From Spirochaetales bacterium (GTDB taxonomy: Bacteria > Spirochaetota > Spirochaetia > DTKZ01), in the NCBI GenBank assembly GCA_031266855.1, contig JAISAF010000370.1, positions 1 to 19,554 on the forward strand: a stretch of 19,554 nt of DNA, read 5' to 3'. Shown piece after piece: positions 13,107 through 19,483 of the stretch. Under the pieces are notes generated by a model that was not told where the DNA came from, made no database searches, and saw only the letters and a program-made list of their open reading frames with translations. Position 1 is the first letter of the stretch. Each line of letters opens with the position of its first letter. Both the position numbers and the translations under genes were made by a program.

Positions 13107-14441
13107 ATGGCGGGTAACGTTTTAATCGACATTTTTCGCATAAAGGATTTACGCAATAGGATCCTTTTTACTTTGGCGATGCTGGTCGTTTTTCGTTTTG
13201 GCGCAACTTTGCCGATTCCAGGAATTAATGTGAATGTTCTGAAGCTCTACTTCCTTACACAGGAATCAAGCGGTTTAGTTTCAGTGACCGATTATCTTGA
13301 TTTCTTTGCGGGAGGGGCATTTAAGAACTTTTCCATTTTTATGTTGGGCATTATGCCGTATATTTCAATGTCCATTATTATGCAGCTTCTGCTCCTGGTT
13401 TTCCCTTCGCTGAAAAAACTTTCGGAAGAAGAAGGCGGCAGAAAAAAGATTCACCGCTATACGCGCTATGGAACGGTTGCTGTATGCCTTATCCAGTCCT
13501 ATGCTGTTACCATTTACACGGACGCGATAGCACGAACAACGCCGGATATCCTCACTATGGGCAGGCTGCCATATACGCTGCTGGCGATGCTTACCGTAAC
13601 AGCGGGAACTTTATTCCTTATGTGGATAGGGGAACAGATTACCCAGCGGGGTGTGGGGAACGGTATTTCCCTTATCATTTACGCTGGTATTGTTGCGCGT
13701 CTTCCCGATGCGACATATTCCCTTATCAAGCGCATACAGTCCCGCGATCTGAATCCCGTTTTTGTTCTAGTTGTTTTTCTCATGTTTATTGTTGTCATCG
13801 CGCTTGTCGTTCTGGAGCAGCAGGGACAGAGAAAGATTGCTGTCAATTACGCGAAAAGAGTTGTGGGCAGAAAGATGTATGGCGCGCAGAACACCTACAT
13901 TCCCTTCAAGATAAATCCGTCGGGAGTTATTCCGGTTATATTTGCGTCTTCGGTTCTGGCGTTTCCTTTACAGATAGCGGGAAACCTGGGCGCTCAGGTC
14001 AGGTGGCTGTCGGACTTCGCCAACTGGCTGCGCCCGTCGGGATGGCCGTATCTGATTATCTACACCCTGCTGATTATCTTTTTCGCGTACTTCTATACGC
14101 AGGTATCCCTGAACCCGATTGAAATTTCTAGAAATATCCGGGAAAACGGCGGTTCGATTCCAGGTATCAGATCGGAAAAGATGGAAGAATACTTTACTAA
14201 AGTCCTGAATCGGATTATACTGCCGGGGTCGGTTTTTCTGGCTTTTATTGCGGTAATACCGACATTTATACAGAGCTTTTTCAATTTTCCTACTGATTTG
14301 GCGTATTTAATGGGAGGCACCTCCCTTTTGATTATGGTGGGTGTCAATCTGGATACTATGGCTCAGATTGAGGGACACCTCAAAATGCATCACCATGAAG
14401 GTCTGGTAAAACGTGGAAAGATTCGTTCAAGAAATTTATAG
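13107..14441 (+). CDS. secY: protein translocase subunit SecY
   Basis: SecY is the channel of the SecYEG translocon in the inner membrane. An in-frame GTG lies at 13098 (447 residues), but I prefer the ATG at 13107 (444 residues), which gives MAGNVLIDIFRIKDLRNR, a typical start. The protein has the family's length and about ten hydrophobic segments. The first begins at about residue 19 (ILFTLAMLVVFRFGATLPIPGIN). Cytoplasmic landmarks include TQRGVGNGISLIIYAGI after TM4 and the loop with QQGQRKIAVNYAKRVVGR, where ribosome and SecA bind. The SecY position between rplO and rpmJ is standard; adk, map and infA, which follow it in many bacteria, are absent. Confidence 0.98.
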   Translation: MAGNVLIDIFRIKDLRNRILFTLAMLVVFRFGATLPIPGINVNVLKLYFLTQESSGLVSVTDYLDFFAGGAFKNFSIFMLGIMPYISMSIIMQLLLLVFPSLKKLSEEEGGRKKIHRYTRYGTVAVCLIQSYAVTIYTDAIARTTPDILTMGRLPYTLLAMLTVTAGTLFLMWIGEQITQRGVGNGISLIIYAGIVARLPDATYSLIKRIQSRDLNPVFVLVVFLMFIVVIALVVLEQQGQRKIAVNYAKRVVGRKMYGAQNTYIPFKINPSGVIPVIFASSVLAFPLQIAGNLGAQVRWLSDFANWLRPSGWPYLIIYTLLIIFFAYFYTQVSLNPIEISRNIRENGGSIPGIRSEKMEEYFTKVLNRIILPGSVFLAFIAVIPTFIQSFFNFPTDLAYLMGGTSLLIMVGVNLDTMAQIEGHLKMHHHEGLVKRGKIRSRNL

Positions 14442-14453
14442 GCGAGGTTTAAT

Positions 14454-14567
14454 ATGAAAGTTAGGGTAAGTGTTCGACCGATTTGTGATAAATGTAAAAT
14501 CATCAAACGGCGCGGTGTTTTGCGGATTGTATGTGTTAATCCGAAACACAAACAGAGGCAGAGGTAG
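14454..14567 (+). CDS. rpmJ: 50S ribosomal protein L36 (zinc form)
   Basis: This short gene encodes 37 residues beginning MKVRVSVRPICDKCK and ending HKQRQR. Cys11, Cys14, Cys27 and His32 form the zinc site of the cysteine-containing L36 form. It lies 12 bases after secY, with GGCGAGG as ribosome-binding site, and 9 bases before rpsM, exactly where rpmJ is expected. L36 is a late-assembled protein of the large subunit. Confidence 0.97.
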   Translation: MKVRVSVRPICDKCKIIKRRGVLRIVCVNPKHKQRQR

Positions 14568-14576
14568 GAGGATTTC

Positions 14577-14948
14577 ATGGCTCGTATTGCTGGTGTTGAC
14601 CTTCCAAACAAGCATTTGGACATCGCACTGACGTATATTTTTGGAATTGGCCGTTCAACGGCGCGGAAGATTTGTGAAGCCACAAAGATCGATCCCTTCA
14701 AGAGGGCAAATGATCTGTCAGGCGATGAGATTAATGAGCTGCGAAATGTTATTGAAAATGAATATAAGGTGGAGGGGCGCCTGCGGACGGAAATTTCCCT
14801 TAATATAAAACGCCTTATGGATATCGGCTGTTACCGGGGCTTGCGTCATAGAAGGGGTTTGCCTGTCCGTGGTCAGAGAACACGGACAAACGCCAGAACC
14901 CGTAAAGGCAAGAAAAAGACGGTTGCCGGAAAGAAAAAGGCAGTATAA
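14577..14948 (+). CDS. rpsM: 30S ribosomal protein S13
   Basis: S13 lies in the head of the small subunit, contacts P-site tRNA and makes bridges to the large subunit. The product has 123 residues with the helix-turn-helix-like N-terminal part (MARIAGVDLPNKHLDIALTY, FGIGRSTARKI) and the basic tail RGLRHRRGLPVRGQRTRTNAR. AGGAGGA directly precedes the start. It opens the alpha set (rpsM rpsK rpsD rpoA rplQ). Confidence 0.98.
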   Translation: MARIAGVDLPNKHLDIALTYIFGIGRSTARKICEATKIDPFKRANDLSGDEINELRNVIENEYKVEGRLRTEISLNIKRLMDIGCYRGLRHRRGLPVRGQRTRTNARTRKGKKKTVAGKKKAV

Positions 14949-14966
14949 GGAAATCGGGGGATAAAC

Positions 14967-15347
14967 GTGGCTAAAGTAAAGAAAAAGAAAGAAAAAAAGA
15001 CGGTTTATGAGGGCAATGTCTATATTCAGGCAACTTTTAATAATACAATCGTTACAATAACCGACATTAATGGAAATGCCGTATCCTGGGCAAGTGCGGG
15101 CGGACTGAACTTCCGTGGCGCGAAGAAATCCACGCCATTTGCGGCTCAGACTACGGCGGAGACTGCCGCGCAGAAGGCTATAGATTACGGTCTTCGCGAA
15201 GTTCATGTTTTTGTAAAGGGACCGGGGGTAGGACGGGAATCCGCCGTTCGGTCTTTGGGTGTTCTGGGTTTGAAGGTGAAATCCATTCGGGATGTTACTC
15301 CGATTCCCCATAATGGGTGCAGACCCCGCAAGACGCGAAGAGTGTAA
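14967..15347 (+). CDS. rpsK: 30S ribosomal protein S11
   Basis: S11 forms part of the platform of the small subunit near the E site. The start is GTG, giving MAKVKKKKEKK, a basic N-terminus. It has 126 residues. ATFNNTIVTITD, GNAVSWASAGGLNFRGAKKSTPFAAQ and the end PIPHNGCRPRKTRRV are diagnostic; the last segment usually reads CRPPKxRRV, so one proline is Arg here. Confidence 0.98.
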   Translation: MAKVKKKKEKKTVYEGNVYIQATFNNTIVTITDINGNAVSWASAGGLNFRGAKKSTPFAAQTTAETAAQKAIDYGLREVHVFVKGPGVGRESAVRSLGVLGLKVKSIRDVTPIPHNGCRPRKTRRV

Positions 15348-15363
15348 GGGAGAAACGAAAAGA

Positions 15364-15999
15364 ATGGCTAGATATACGGGCCCCCAGTGCCGTTTGTGCA
15401 GGGCTGAAGGCAGTAAACTTTTTCTGAAAGGCGAAAGGTGTTTCAGCGACCGCTGCGCGGTTACAAAAAAACGTCCGGCTCCTGGTAAGAATCTTCGCAG
15501 CCGCCAGAATAAGAGAACGGACTACGGTGTTCAGCTTCGTGAAAAACAGAAAATGCGGCGGATCTACTGTATGCTGGAAAAGCAGTTCAGGATTACGTTC
15601 CAGAAAGCGGCTAAAATGCCTGGACGAACGGGTGATTCTCTTATTGCTCTTTTGGAGAAGCGGCTTGATAATATTGTATACCGTTTGCGCTTTGCATCTT
15701 CCCGGAAGCAGGCCCGGCAGATGGTGTCGCATGGTCATGTTTTTGTGAATGGGCAGCGTGTTACCATTCCGTCGTACCAACTGAAAGTTAATGACAAAGT
15801 GGAACTAGGGGAAAAGGCAAAAAAACTTCTTTCAGTGAAAGAGAGCATGAAGGAATATACCCGATCGGGGGTAGCTCCCTGGCTGGAAGTCAATCCTGAC
15901 GCTCTTGTTGGGTATCTGAGGGCTGTTCCCCGGCGCGGTGATGTTACCGATCTTGCGGATATTCGGGAACAGCTTGTTGTTGAGTTATATTCTAAGTAA
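15364..15999 (+). CDS. rpsD: 30S ribosomal protein S4 (zinc form)
   Basis: S4 initiates small-subunit assembly, and in E. coli it represses the alpha operon. I start at the ATG giving MARYTGPQCRLCR; an earlier in-frame ATG (15292) lies inside rpsK. It has 211 residues. Cys9, Cys12, Cys26 and Cys31 match the spacing of the zinc-binding N-terminus known from Thermus S4. The S4 RNA-binding domain follows (RLDNIVYRLRFASSRKQARQ, HGHVFVNGQRVTIPSYQLK). Position before rpoA is the common one. Confidence 0.98.
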   Translation: MARYTGPQCRLCRAEGSKLFLKGERCFSDRCAVTKKRPAPGKNLRSRQNKRTDYGVQLREKQKMRRIYCMLEKQFRITFQKAAKMPGRTGDSLIALLEKRLDNIVYRLRFASSRKQARQMVSHGHVFVNGQRVTIPSYQLKVNDKVELGEKAKKLLSVKESMKEYTRSGVAPWLEVNPDALVGYLRAVPRRGDVTDLADIREQLVVELYSK

Positions 16000-16008
16000 G
16001 GAGTGCAC

Positions 16009-17067
16009 ATGGCACGCAAAAACCTGCTCAAGGGATTTAAGCGGCCCAAGGGGATTACCTTTGAGCATAGTGAAGTTACTCCCAGTTACGGGAAATTTGT
16101 AGCTTATCCCTTTGAGCGTGGCTTCGGCACGACAATAGGGAATACGCTTAGGCGGATTTTACTATCATCCATCCAGGGCTATGCTGTTACCTCCGTGCGT
16201 ATAACGTGGTATAACAAGGAAGGGACTGCCCACCTTCTTTCCAGTGAATATGAATCTATTCCCGGAGTTGTGGAAGATACGCCCGATATTATTAATAATC
16301 TGAAACTGGTCCAGCTCCGGCTGGAAGACGGTTTGGATCAGAAGACCATTGCGCTTGAAGTGAAGGGCAGCTCTGAAGTGAAGGGCGGGGATCTCCAAAC
16401 CGATGATGCCATAAGTGTTTTCAATAAGGACCTTCATATCGCGACAACAATGGATGACGCGAATTTTGAGATAGAAATCCAGATCGATCTTGGCAGGGGA
16501 TATATCCCCGCGGAAGTGAACGATAAATATATCGAAATTATCGGTACCATTCCCATGGATGCGGTGTTTTCCCCTATCAGAAAGGTACGGTATGTCATCG
16601 AAGATACCCGTGTGGGGCAGAGGTCTGATTACGACAAACTTATTATGGAAATTTGGACTAATGGTTCCATAAGCCCGGAAGACGCCCTGGCGGAAGCCGC
16701 GAAAATAGCTAAGGATCACTTTACAATTTTTATCAATTTTGACGAAGATGTGCTGGAAACAAGCGGGGAAATTGACGAGGAAGAGGAAAGTGTCAGAAAA
16801 CTTCTTGAAACTCCGGTTGAGGAACTGGAATTGTCGGTTCGTTCGAGTAATTGTCTGAAAAACGCCAACATCAGGACTATAGGCGCCCTGACTATGCGGA
16901 CGGAAGATGATATTGCGAAAACCCGCAATTTCGGCAAGAAATCCCTTTTGGAGATTAAGGACAAGCTGAAAGAGTGGAACCTGACCCTCGGAATGACCGA
17001 CTACAGCGCCTTAAAGAAGGCCATCAAAAGTGTAAAAAAGAAAAAGGAAGATACCGATGAAGCATAA
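16009..17067 (+). CDS. rpoA: DNA-directed RNA polymerase subunit alpha
   Basis: Alpha is the assembly scaffold of RNA polymerase, and its C-terminal domain contacts UP elements and activators. I choose the ATG at 16009, 5 bases after GGAG; an upstream GTG at 16003 overlaps the ribosome-binding site. The protein has 352 residues. The N-terminal dimerisation domain shows PFERGFGTTIGNTLRRILLSS (34-54, family hallmark). The linker is acidic (about 245-262). The C-terminal domain has Arg278, Asn281 and Cys282 in VRSSNCLK, and Lys311, Ser312 and Glu315 in GKKSLLEIKD, the counterparts of E. coli Arg265, Asn268, Cys269, Lys298, Ser299 and Glu302 used for DNA contact. A lysine-rich tail ends the protein and overlaps rplQ by 11 bases. 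Confidence 0.99.
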   Translation: MARKNLLKGFKRPKGITFEHSEVTPSYGKFVAYPFERGFGTTIGNTLRRILLSSIQGYAVTSVRITWYNKEGTAHLLSSEYESIPGVVEDTPDIINNLKLVQLRLEDGLDQKTIALEVKGSSEVKGGDLQTDDAISVFNKDLHIATTMDDANFEIEIQIDLGRGYIPAEVNDKYIEIIGTIPMDAVFSPIRKVRYVIEDTRVGQRSDYDKLIMEIWTNGSISPEDALAEAAKIAKDHFTIFINFDEDVLETSGEIDEEEESVRKLLETPVEELELSVRSSNCLKNANIRTIGALTMRTEDDIAKTRNFGKKSLLEIKDKLKEWNLTLGMTDYSALKKAIKSVKKKKEDTDEA

Positions 17068-17482
17068 AATTGGTTTTAACACCCTTGGCCGGCGTTCCGC
17101 GCATAGGAAAGCCCTCCATCGTAATATGACTATTTCTCTTTTCCGCCACGAGCGGATTAAAACTACCAAGGCAAAAGCAAAGGCAGTCCGCAGAACGGCG
17201 GAAAAGCTGATTACCCGCGCAAAGGAAGATTCCCTCCATAACCGGAGGATTGCGGCGAGGCGCATTCACGACAAGGCTGTTCTCGCGAAGCTGTTTACGG
17301 AACTTGGCCCCCGTTATCAGAGCCGTCCTGGCGGGTATACGCGGATTCTGAAACTTGGGTACAGGGAAGGAGATGGCAGTGAAATTGTCATTCTCGAACT
17401 GGTAGATCGCAAAATCAAAGAAAAACAGAAATCAAAGAAAAAGAAGGCGGAAGAAGCGAAACCGGCGGAAGAGACAAAATAA
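17057..17482 (+). CDS. rplQ: 50S ribosomal protein L17
   Basis: L17 lies near the tunnel exit of the large subunit. Its ATG is within the last codons of rpoA (11-base overlap in another frame), so translation is probably coupled. MKHKIGFNTLGRRSAHRKALHRNM is the standard N-terminus. At 141 residues it is about 15-20 longer than common L17, because of a Lys/Glu/Ala-rich tail (about 120-141). It is the last gene of the block and is followed by a terminator 31 bases on. Confidence 0.98.
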   Translation: MKHKIGFNTLGRRSAHRKALHRNMTISLFRHERIKTTKAKAKAVRRTAEKLITRAKEDSLHNRRIAARRIHDKAVLAKLFTELGPRYQSRPGGYTRILKLGYREGDGSEIVILELVDRKIKEKQKSKKKKAEEAKPAEETK

Positions 17483-17513
17483 ATTTCCGCGCTGTAGTGC
17501 ATTGCCGGGACAT

Positions 17514-17542
17514 AAAGGGTATCTTCATGATACCCTTTTTTT
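17514..17542 (+). terminator. intrinsic terminator of the ribosomal block
   Basis: AAAGGGTATC (17514-17523) pairs perfectly with GATACCCTTT (17529-17538) over a TTCAT loop, and Ts continue to 17542. It lies 31 bases after the rplQ stop and marks the end of the long operon. Confidence 0.93.
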
Positions 17543-17755
17543 GTGTTATACAGATTTTTTCCTTGCAGAGCTGTTTACCGGCTGTCCGGCTTTTGTACAC
17601 AATATAAACTTTTTTGGGCCTCCCGCCCGTGCATTATAGTACGTCGTAACGCCTGAAAATTTACCTGGTAAAATTTTAAGAGTTACAGGGTACACTCCTG
17701 ACAGCAAAGAAAATGTAGTTCCGGTTCCCCTGGTATAAAACATTATTGTACAGCC

Positions 17756-17903
17756 CGCGCATGGGGATAGTCGCGAATTTGCATTAGCAAATTCGCGCGC
17801 CGCCGCTGGTGCACGCGCAAGGGGCTGGTCGCAAAATTGCATACGCAATTTTGCTGCTCGCCCATGCGTCCTGGCTGGTGGCAAAATCGCGAAGCGATTT
17901 TGC
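17756..17903 (+). repeat. run of three related hairpins with changed stems
   Basis: Three perfect palindromes lie 50-60 bases apart: CGCGAATTTGC/GCAAATTCGCG (17772-17797, loop ATTA), GCAAAATTGC/GCAATTTTGC (17831-17854, loop ATAC) and GCAAAATCGC/GCGATTTTGC (17881-17903, loop GAA). Each is preceded by a similar word ending in GGMTRGT or GGCTGGT. The first and third are followed by nearly the same flank, GCGCYGCCGCTGGTGCR. The stems differ at several bases, and each difference is matched on the other arm. The flank after the third runs straight into element copy 1 (17919). Confidence 0.8.
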
Positions 17904-17918
17904 GCTGCCGCTGGTGCG

Positions 17919-18027
17919 CGCGCAAGGGATTGCAGCGGAAAGCCCACAGGATTTGCATTGGCAAATCCGAGGACTTGGAGCGGAAAGCCCGGTTTTTTTG
18001 CCCGGTCTCGGGCAAAAAAATGCGCCC
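17919..18027 (+). repeat. two-palindrome repeat element, copy 1
   Basis: The element starts CGCGCAAGGGATTGCAGCGG. Palindrome 1 is GGATTTGC/GCAAATCC (17949-17968, loop ATTG) and palindrome 2 is TTTTTTTGCCCG/CGGGCAAAAAAA (17993-18020, loop GTCT). The anchor GCGGAAAGCCCGG lies before palindrome 2, and TGCGCCC closes the unit. It is almost identical, outside the palindromes, to the inverted copy at 19229-19340. The T-run belongs to the stem, so this is not a normal terminator. It lies 83 bases before rnhB. Confidence 0.85.
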
Positions 18028-18109
18028 CGAAAATATAAATCTACGGTTTCAATGCGTGGATACTATATAGGTACTTGCGCGAAAGCGTATTTTCGGGACA
18101 CAATCAGGT

Positions 18110-18673
18110 ATGGTTATTTGTGGAATTGACGAGGCGGGACGGGGGCCGCTGGCTGGCCCTGTTGTGGCGGCGGCTGTTGTCCTGCCGGAAGATTTTCCTG
18201 GAGGGATTCTGGCCGATTCCAAGGCGCTTTCTCCCCGAAAGCGCGCGGAGGCGGAGAAACTTATCCGGCAGAAGGCCATAACCTTTCATATCGCGGAGGT
18301 ACATCCCGGCAGGATTGACGAGATAAATATTCTTCAGGCGACTCTGGCGGCAATGAAAGAGGCTTTGGAAGGTATTGCCCTCGCGGTGGATGAGGTTCTT
18401 ATCGATGGAAATAAATGCCCCTCCGGCTGTGCCGCCGCCTGCCGCGCTGTTATAAAGGGCGACACCTTTGTGCCGCAGATTATGGCGGCATCGATTCTGG
18501 CGAAAACGCACCGCGACAGAATTATGGAAATCTATGCTCTTCAATATCCCGGTTATGGTTTTGAACGGCATAAGGGTTATCCCACAAAAGCCCACTGGGA
18601 AGCTATTCTGAAGCTGGGTCCCTGCCCGATTCATCGTAGGAGTTTTCGCCTGTACCGGGACGCTGATAACTAA
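18110..18673 (+). CDS. rnhB: ribonuclease HII
   Basis: RNase HII cuts RNA in RNA-DNA hybrids and removes single ribonucleotides misincorporated in DNA. The 187-residue product starts MVICGIDEAGRGPLAGPV, carrying catalytic Asp7 and Glu8 and the GRG motif that recognises the ribonucleotide junction. Asp99 (in VLIDGNKCP) and Asp118 (in IKGDTFVP) are the likely remaining metal ligands. AASILAKTHRDR (126-137) and YGFERHKGYPTKAH (149-162) are further hallmarks. The ATG has only a weak AGG just upstream, and the next in-frame codons back reach a stop with no better start. It is downstream of the ribosomal terminator, and its last 71 bases overlap the end of the opposite-strand PUR gene. Confidence 0.96.
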   Translation: MVICGIDEAGRGPLAGPVVAAAVVLPEDFPGGILADSKALSPRKRAEAEKLIRQKAITFHIAEVHPGRIDEINILQATLAAMKEALEGIALAVDEVLIDGNKCPSGCAAACRAVIKGDTFVPQIMAASILAKTHRDRIMEIYALQYPGYGFERHKGYPTKAHWEAILKLGPCPIHRRSFRLYRDADN

Positions 18674-18980
18674 AACCCGTCCGGCTGTGACCTGTCCTGC
18701 CATAACCTTCGGCTGCCGGCCGCCGCGGCGGATATTTCGCGTTTGCCGACATTGGTTTCATTGTCTCCACAGCCTTGCCCAAGGCTTGCAGAAATTCTTC
18801 CAGGTCTTCCTGAAAAACGACAATCTGATGCCGCTCGAAATCCGCCTCGTTGTGTTTTTTGCTTTCCACGACATTCAGAAAAATGTCGCCATTCCGGTTT
18901 TCCTTGACATTGAAAAAGTATGTCCGCCTTTCCGACTTTGAATTTGACCGCGTAGAAAAAATCTCACCCCGAATTCCCAT
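18603..18980 (-). CDS. PUR-domain nucleic-acid-binding protein (DUF3276/BpuR type)
   Basis: The 125-residue protein MGIRGEIFSTRSNSKSERR... contains RTYFFNVKENRNGDIFLNVVESK (about 19-41) and DFERHQIVVFQEDLEEFL, the pattern of the single-PUR-repeat family found in spirochaetes and Bacteroidetes. In Borrelia burgdorferi the family member BpuR binds DNA and RNA and affects surface-protein expression; such proteins act as dimers. From about residue 80 the tail is rich in Gly, Pro, Arg and Ser and is likely disordered. I start at 18980, though the frame is open to an ATG at 19154, because the extra residues do not fit the family and a promoter falls in between. The stop lies within rnhB on the other strand. 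The regulatory role here is inferred. Confidence 0.85.
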   Translation of the reverse strand: MGIRGEIFSTRSNSKSERRTYFFNVKENRNGDIFLNVVESKKHNEADFERHQIVVFQEDLEEFLQALGKAVETMKPMSANAKYPPRRPAAEGYGRTGHSRTGFSYQRPGTGENSYDESGRDPASE

Positions 18981-19015
18981 ATCATCCCATCCCCTGATTT
19001 TAGTTTCTGCCGTGC

Positions 19016-19045
19016 AGTATATCATAAAAGCGGATAGCTTTACAA
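19016..19045 (-). promoter_or_regulatory. probable promoter of the PUR-domain gene
   Basis: On the minus strand TTGTAA (19045 down to 19040) and TATACT (19021 down to 19016) are separated by 18 bases. Transcription would start near 19009, about 29 bases before the ATG at 18980. This supports the short form of the protein. The -35 match is moderate. Confidence 0.5.
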
Positions 19046-19228
19046 TAGACAGGTTCTTGAACAAGTCTAATGCTCCGCGTTGCCCCATCGATAAATGAAT
19101 AGAATCGATGCGGACGGTTTCCCGCCTTTCATACCGAAAGAAAATGGCCCTCATTATAAGTTAGGCGCATTCCGGGGGCGCGTGAGCGCCCGCTACAATC
19201 CACTACCTATCGGAAAGCGACCGTCTTC

Positions 19229-19340
19229 GGGCGCATTTTTTTGTCCGAACCCGGACAAAAAAACCGGGCTTTCCGCTTCAAGTCCTCGGAAAGCGCCTTC
19301 GGCGCTTTCCTGTGGGCTTTCCGCTGCAATCCCTTGCGCG
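19229..19340 (-). repeat. two-palindrome repeat element, copy 2 (inverted)
   Basis: Read on the minus strand it starts CGCGCAAGGGATTGCAGCGG, exactly as copy 1. Palindrome 1 is GGAAAGCGCC/GGCGCTTTCC (19288-19310, three-base loop) in place of copy 1's GGATTTGC stem. Palindrome 2 is TTTTTTTGTCCG/CGGACAAAAAAA (19236-19263, four-base loop), which differs from copy 1 by one base on each arm, so pairing is kept. The anchors GCGGAAAGCCCGG and TGCGCCC are the same. Homology continues a little beyond the 5' anchor (GCCGCT and GCGCGCGCAAGGG are shared). Confidence 0.85.
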
Positions 19341-19375
19341 CGCTTCAAGCGGCTAACCAGGGCTGTAAAACCAGA

Positions 19376-19406
19376 GCTGCGGAAATTCCTTAGGCAATTC
19401 CGCAGC
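19376..19406. repeat. imperfect stem-loop
   Basis: GCTGCGGAA (19376-19384) pairs with TTCCGCAGC (19398-19406). Inside, TTCC and GGCAA can extend the stem with single-base bulges around a TTA loop. The inner arm resembles that of the hairpin at 1106-1134. No T-run follows. Confidence 0.6.
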
Positions 19407-19455
19407 ACTAAACAATCGGTCGCAAATGTGGTACAAATGCGTGATGTGCCACCAG

Positions 19456-19483
19456 GTTTTTTTGCGGTCCGCCGCAAAAAAAC
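19456..19483. repeat. perfect 12-bp stem-loop of the T7G type
   Basis: GTTTTTTTGCGG (19456-19467) pairs with CCGCAAAAAAAC (19472-19483) over a TCCG loop. It has the same T-run/A-run outer stem as palindrome 2 in element copies 1 and 2, but a different GC part and different flanks (CCACCAG before, ACG after). It may be a separate member of the family. Confidence 0.75.

Larger units (their letters stand above)
17543..18109. other. gene-free, hairpin-rich region between rplQ and rnhB
   Basis: No real gene is seen. The left part has a nested palindrome at about 17646-17686 (GTAAC/GTTAC outside, an AAAATTTAC-type arm pair inside). From 17756 to 18027 hairpins follow one another (listed separately). 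A TATAGT at 17635-17640 resembles a -10 box but lacks a good -35 partner. I cannot name a promoter for rnhB with confidence. Open frames across the hairpins are explained by the repeats, not by coding. Confidence 0.7.

Noticed and set aside
17993..18020. Intrinsic terminator at palindrome 2 of copy 1
   Set aside because: The T-run is the 5' arm of the stem rather than a tail after it on the plus strand. The symmetric A-run shows that the Ts are part of the palindrome itself.
17756..18027. CRISPR-like array
   Set aside because: The units are hairpins with differing stems and similar flanks, not identical repeats with unique spacers, and no cas gene is present.
18075..18104. Promoter for rnhB (TTGCGC and CACAAT, 18 bases apart)
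   Set aside because: Transcription would begin at about the start codon itself, and the -10 match is poor.
17809..18129. Possible protein gene with a peptide AQGIAAESPQ...GQKNAP, seen again at 19193-19477 on the minus strand
   Set aside because: The peptide similarity follows from the shared repeat DNA. Copies 1 and 2 keep the frame, but the diverged copy at 1210-1313 does not, and there are no ribosome-binding sites.
18981..19154. N-terminal extension of the PUR-domain protein to the ATG at 19154
   Set aside because: The added 58 residues do not fit the family, whose conserved part begins at MGIRGEIFS, and the likely promoter lies inside the extension.
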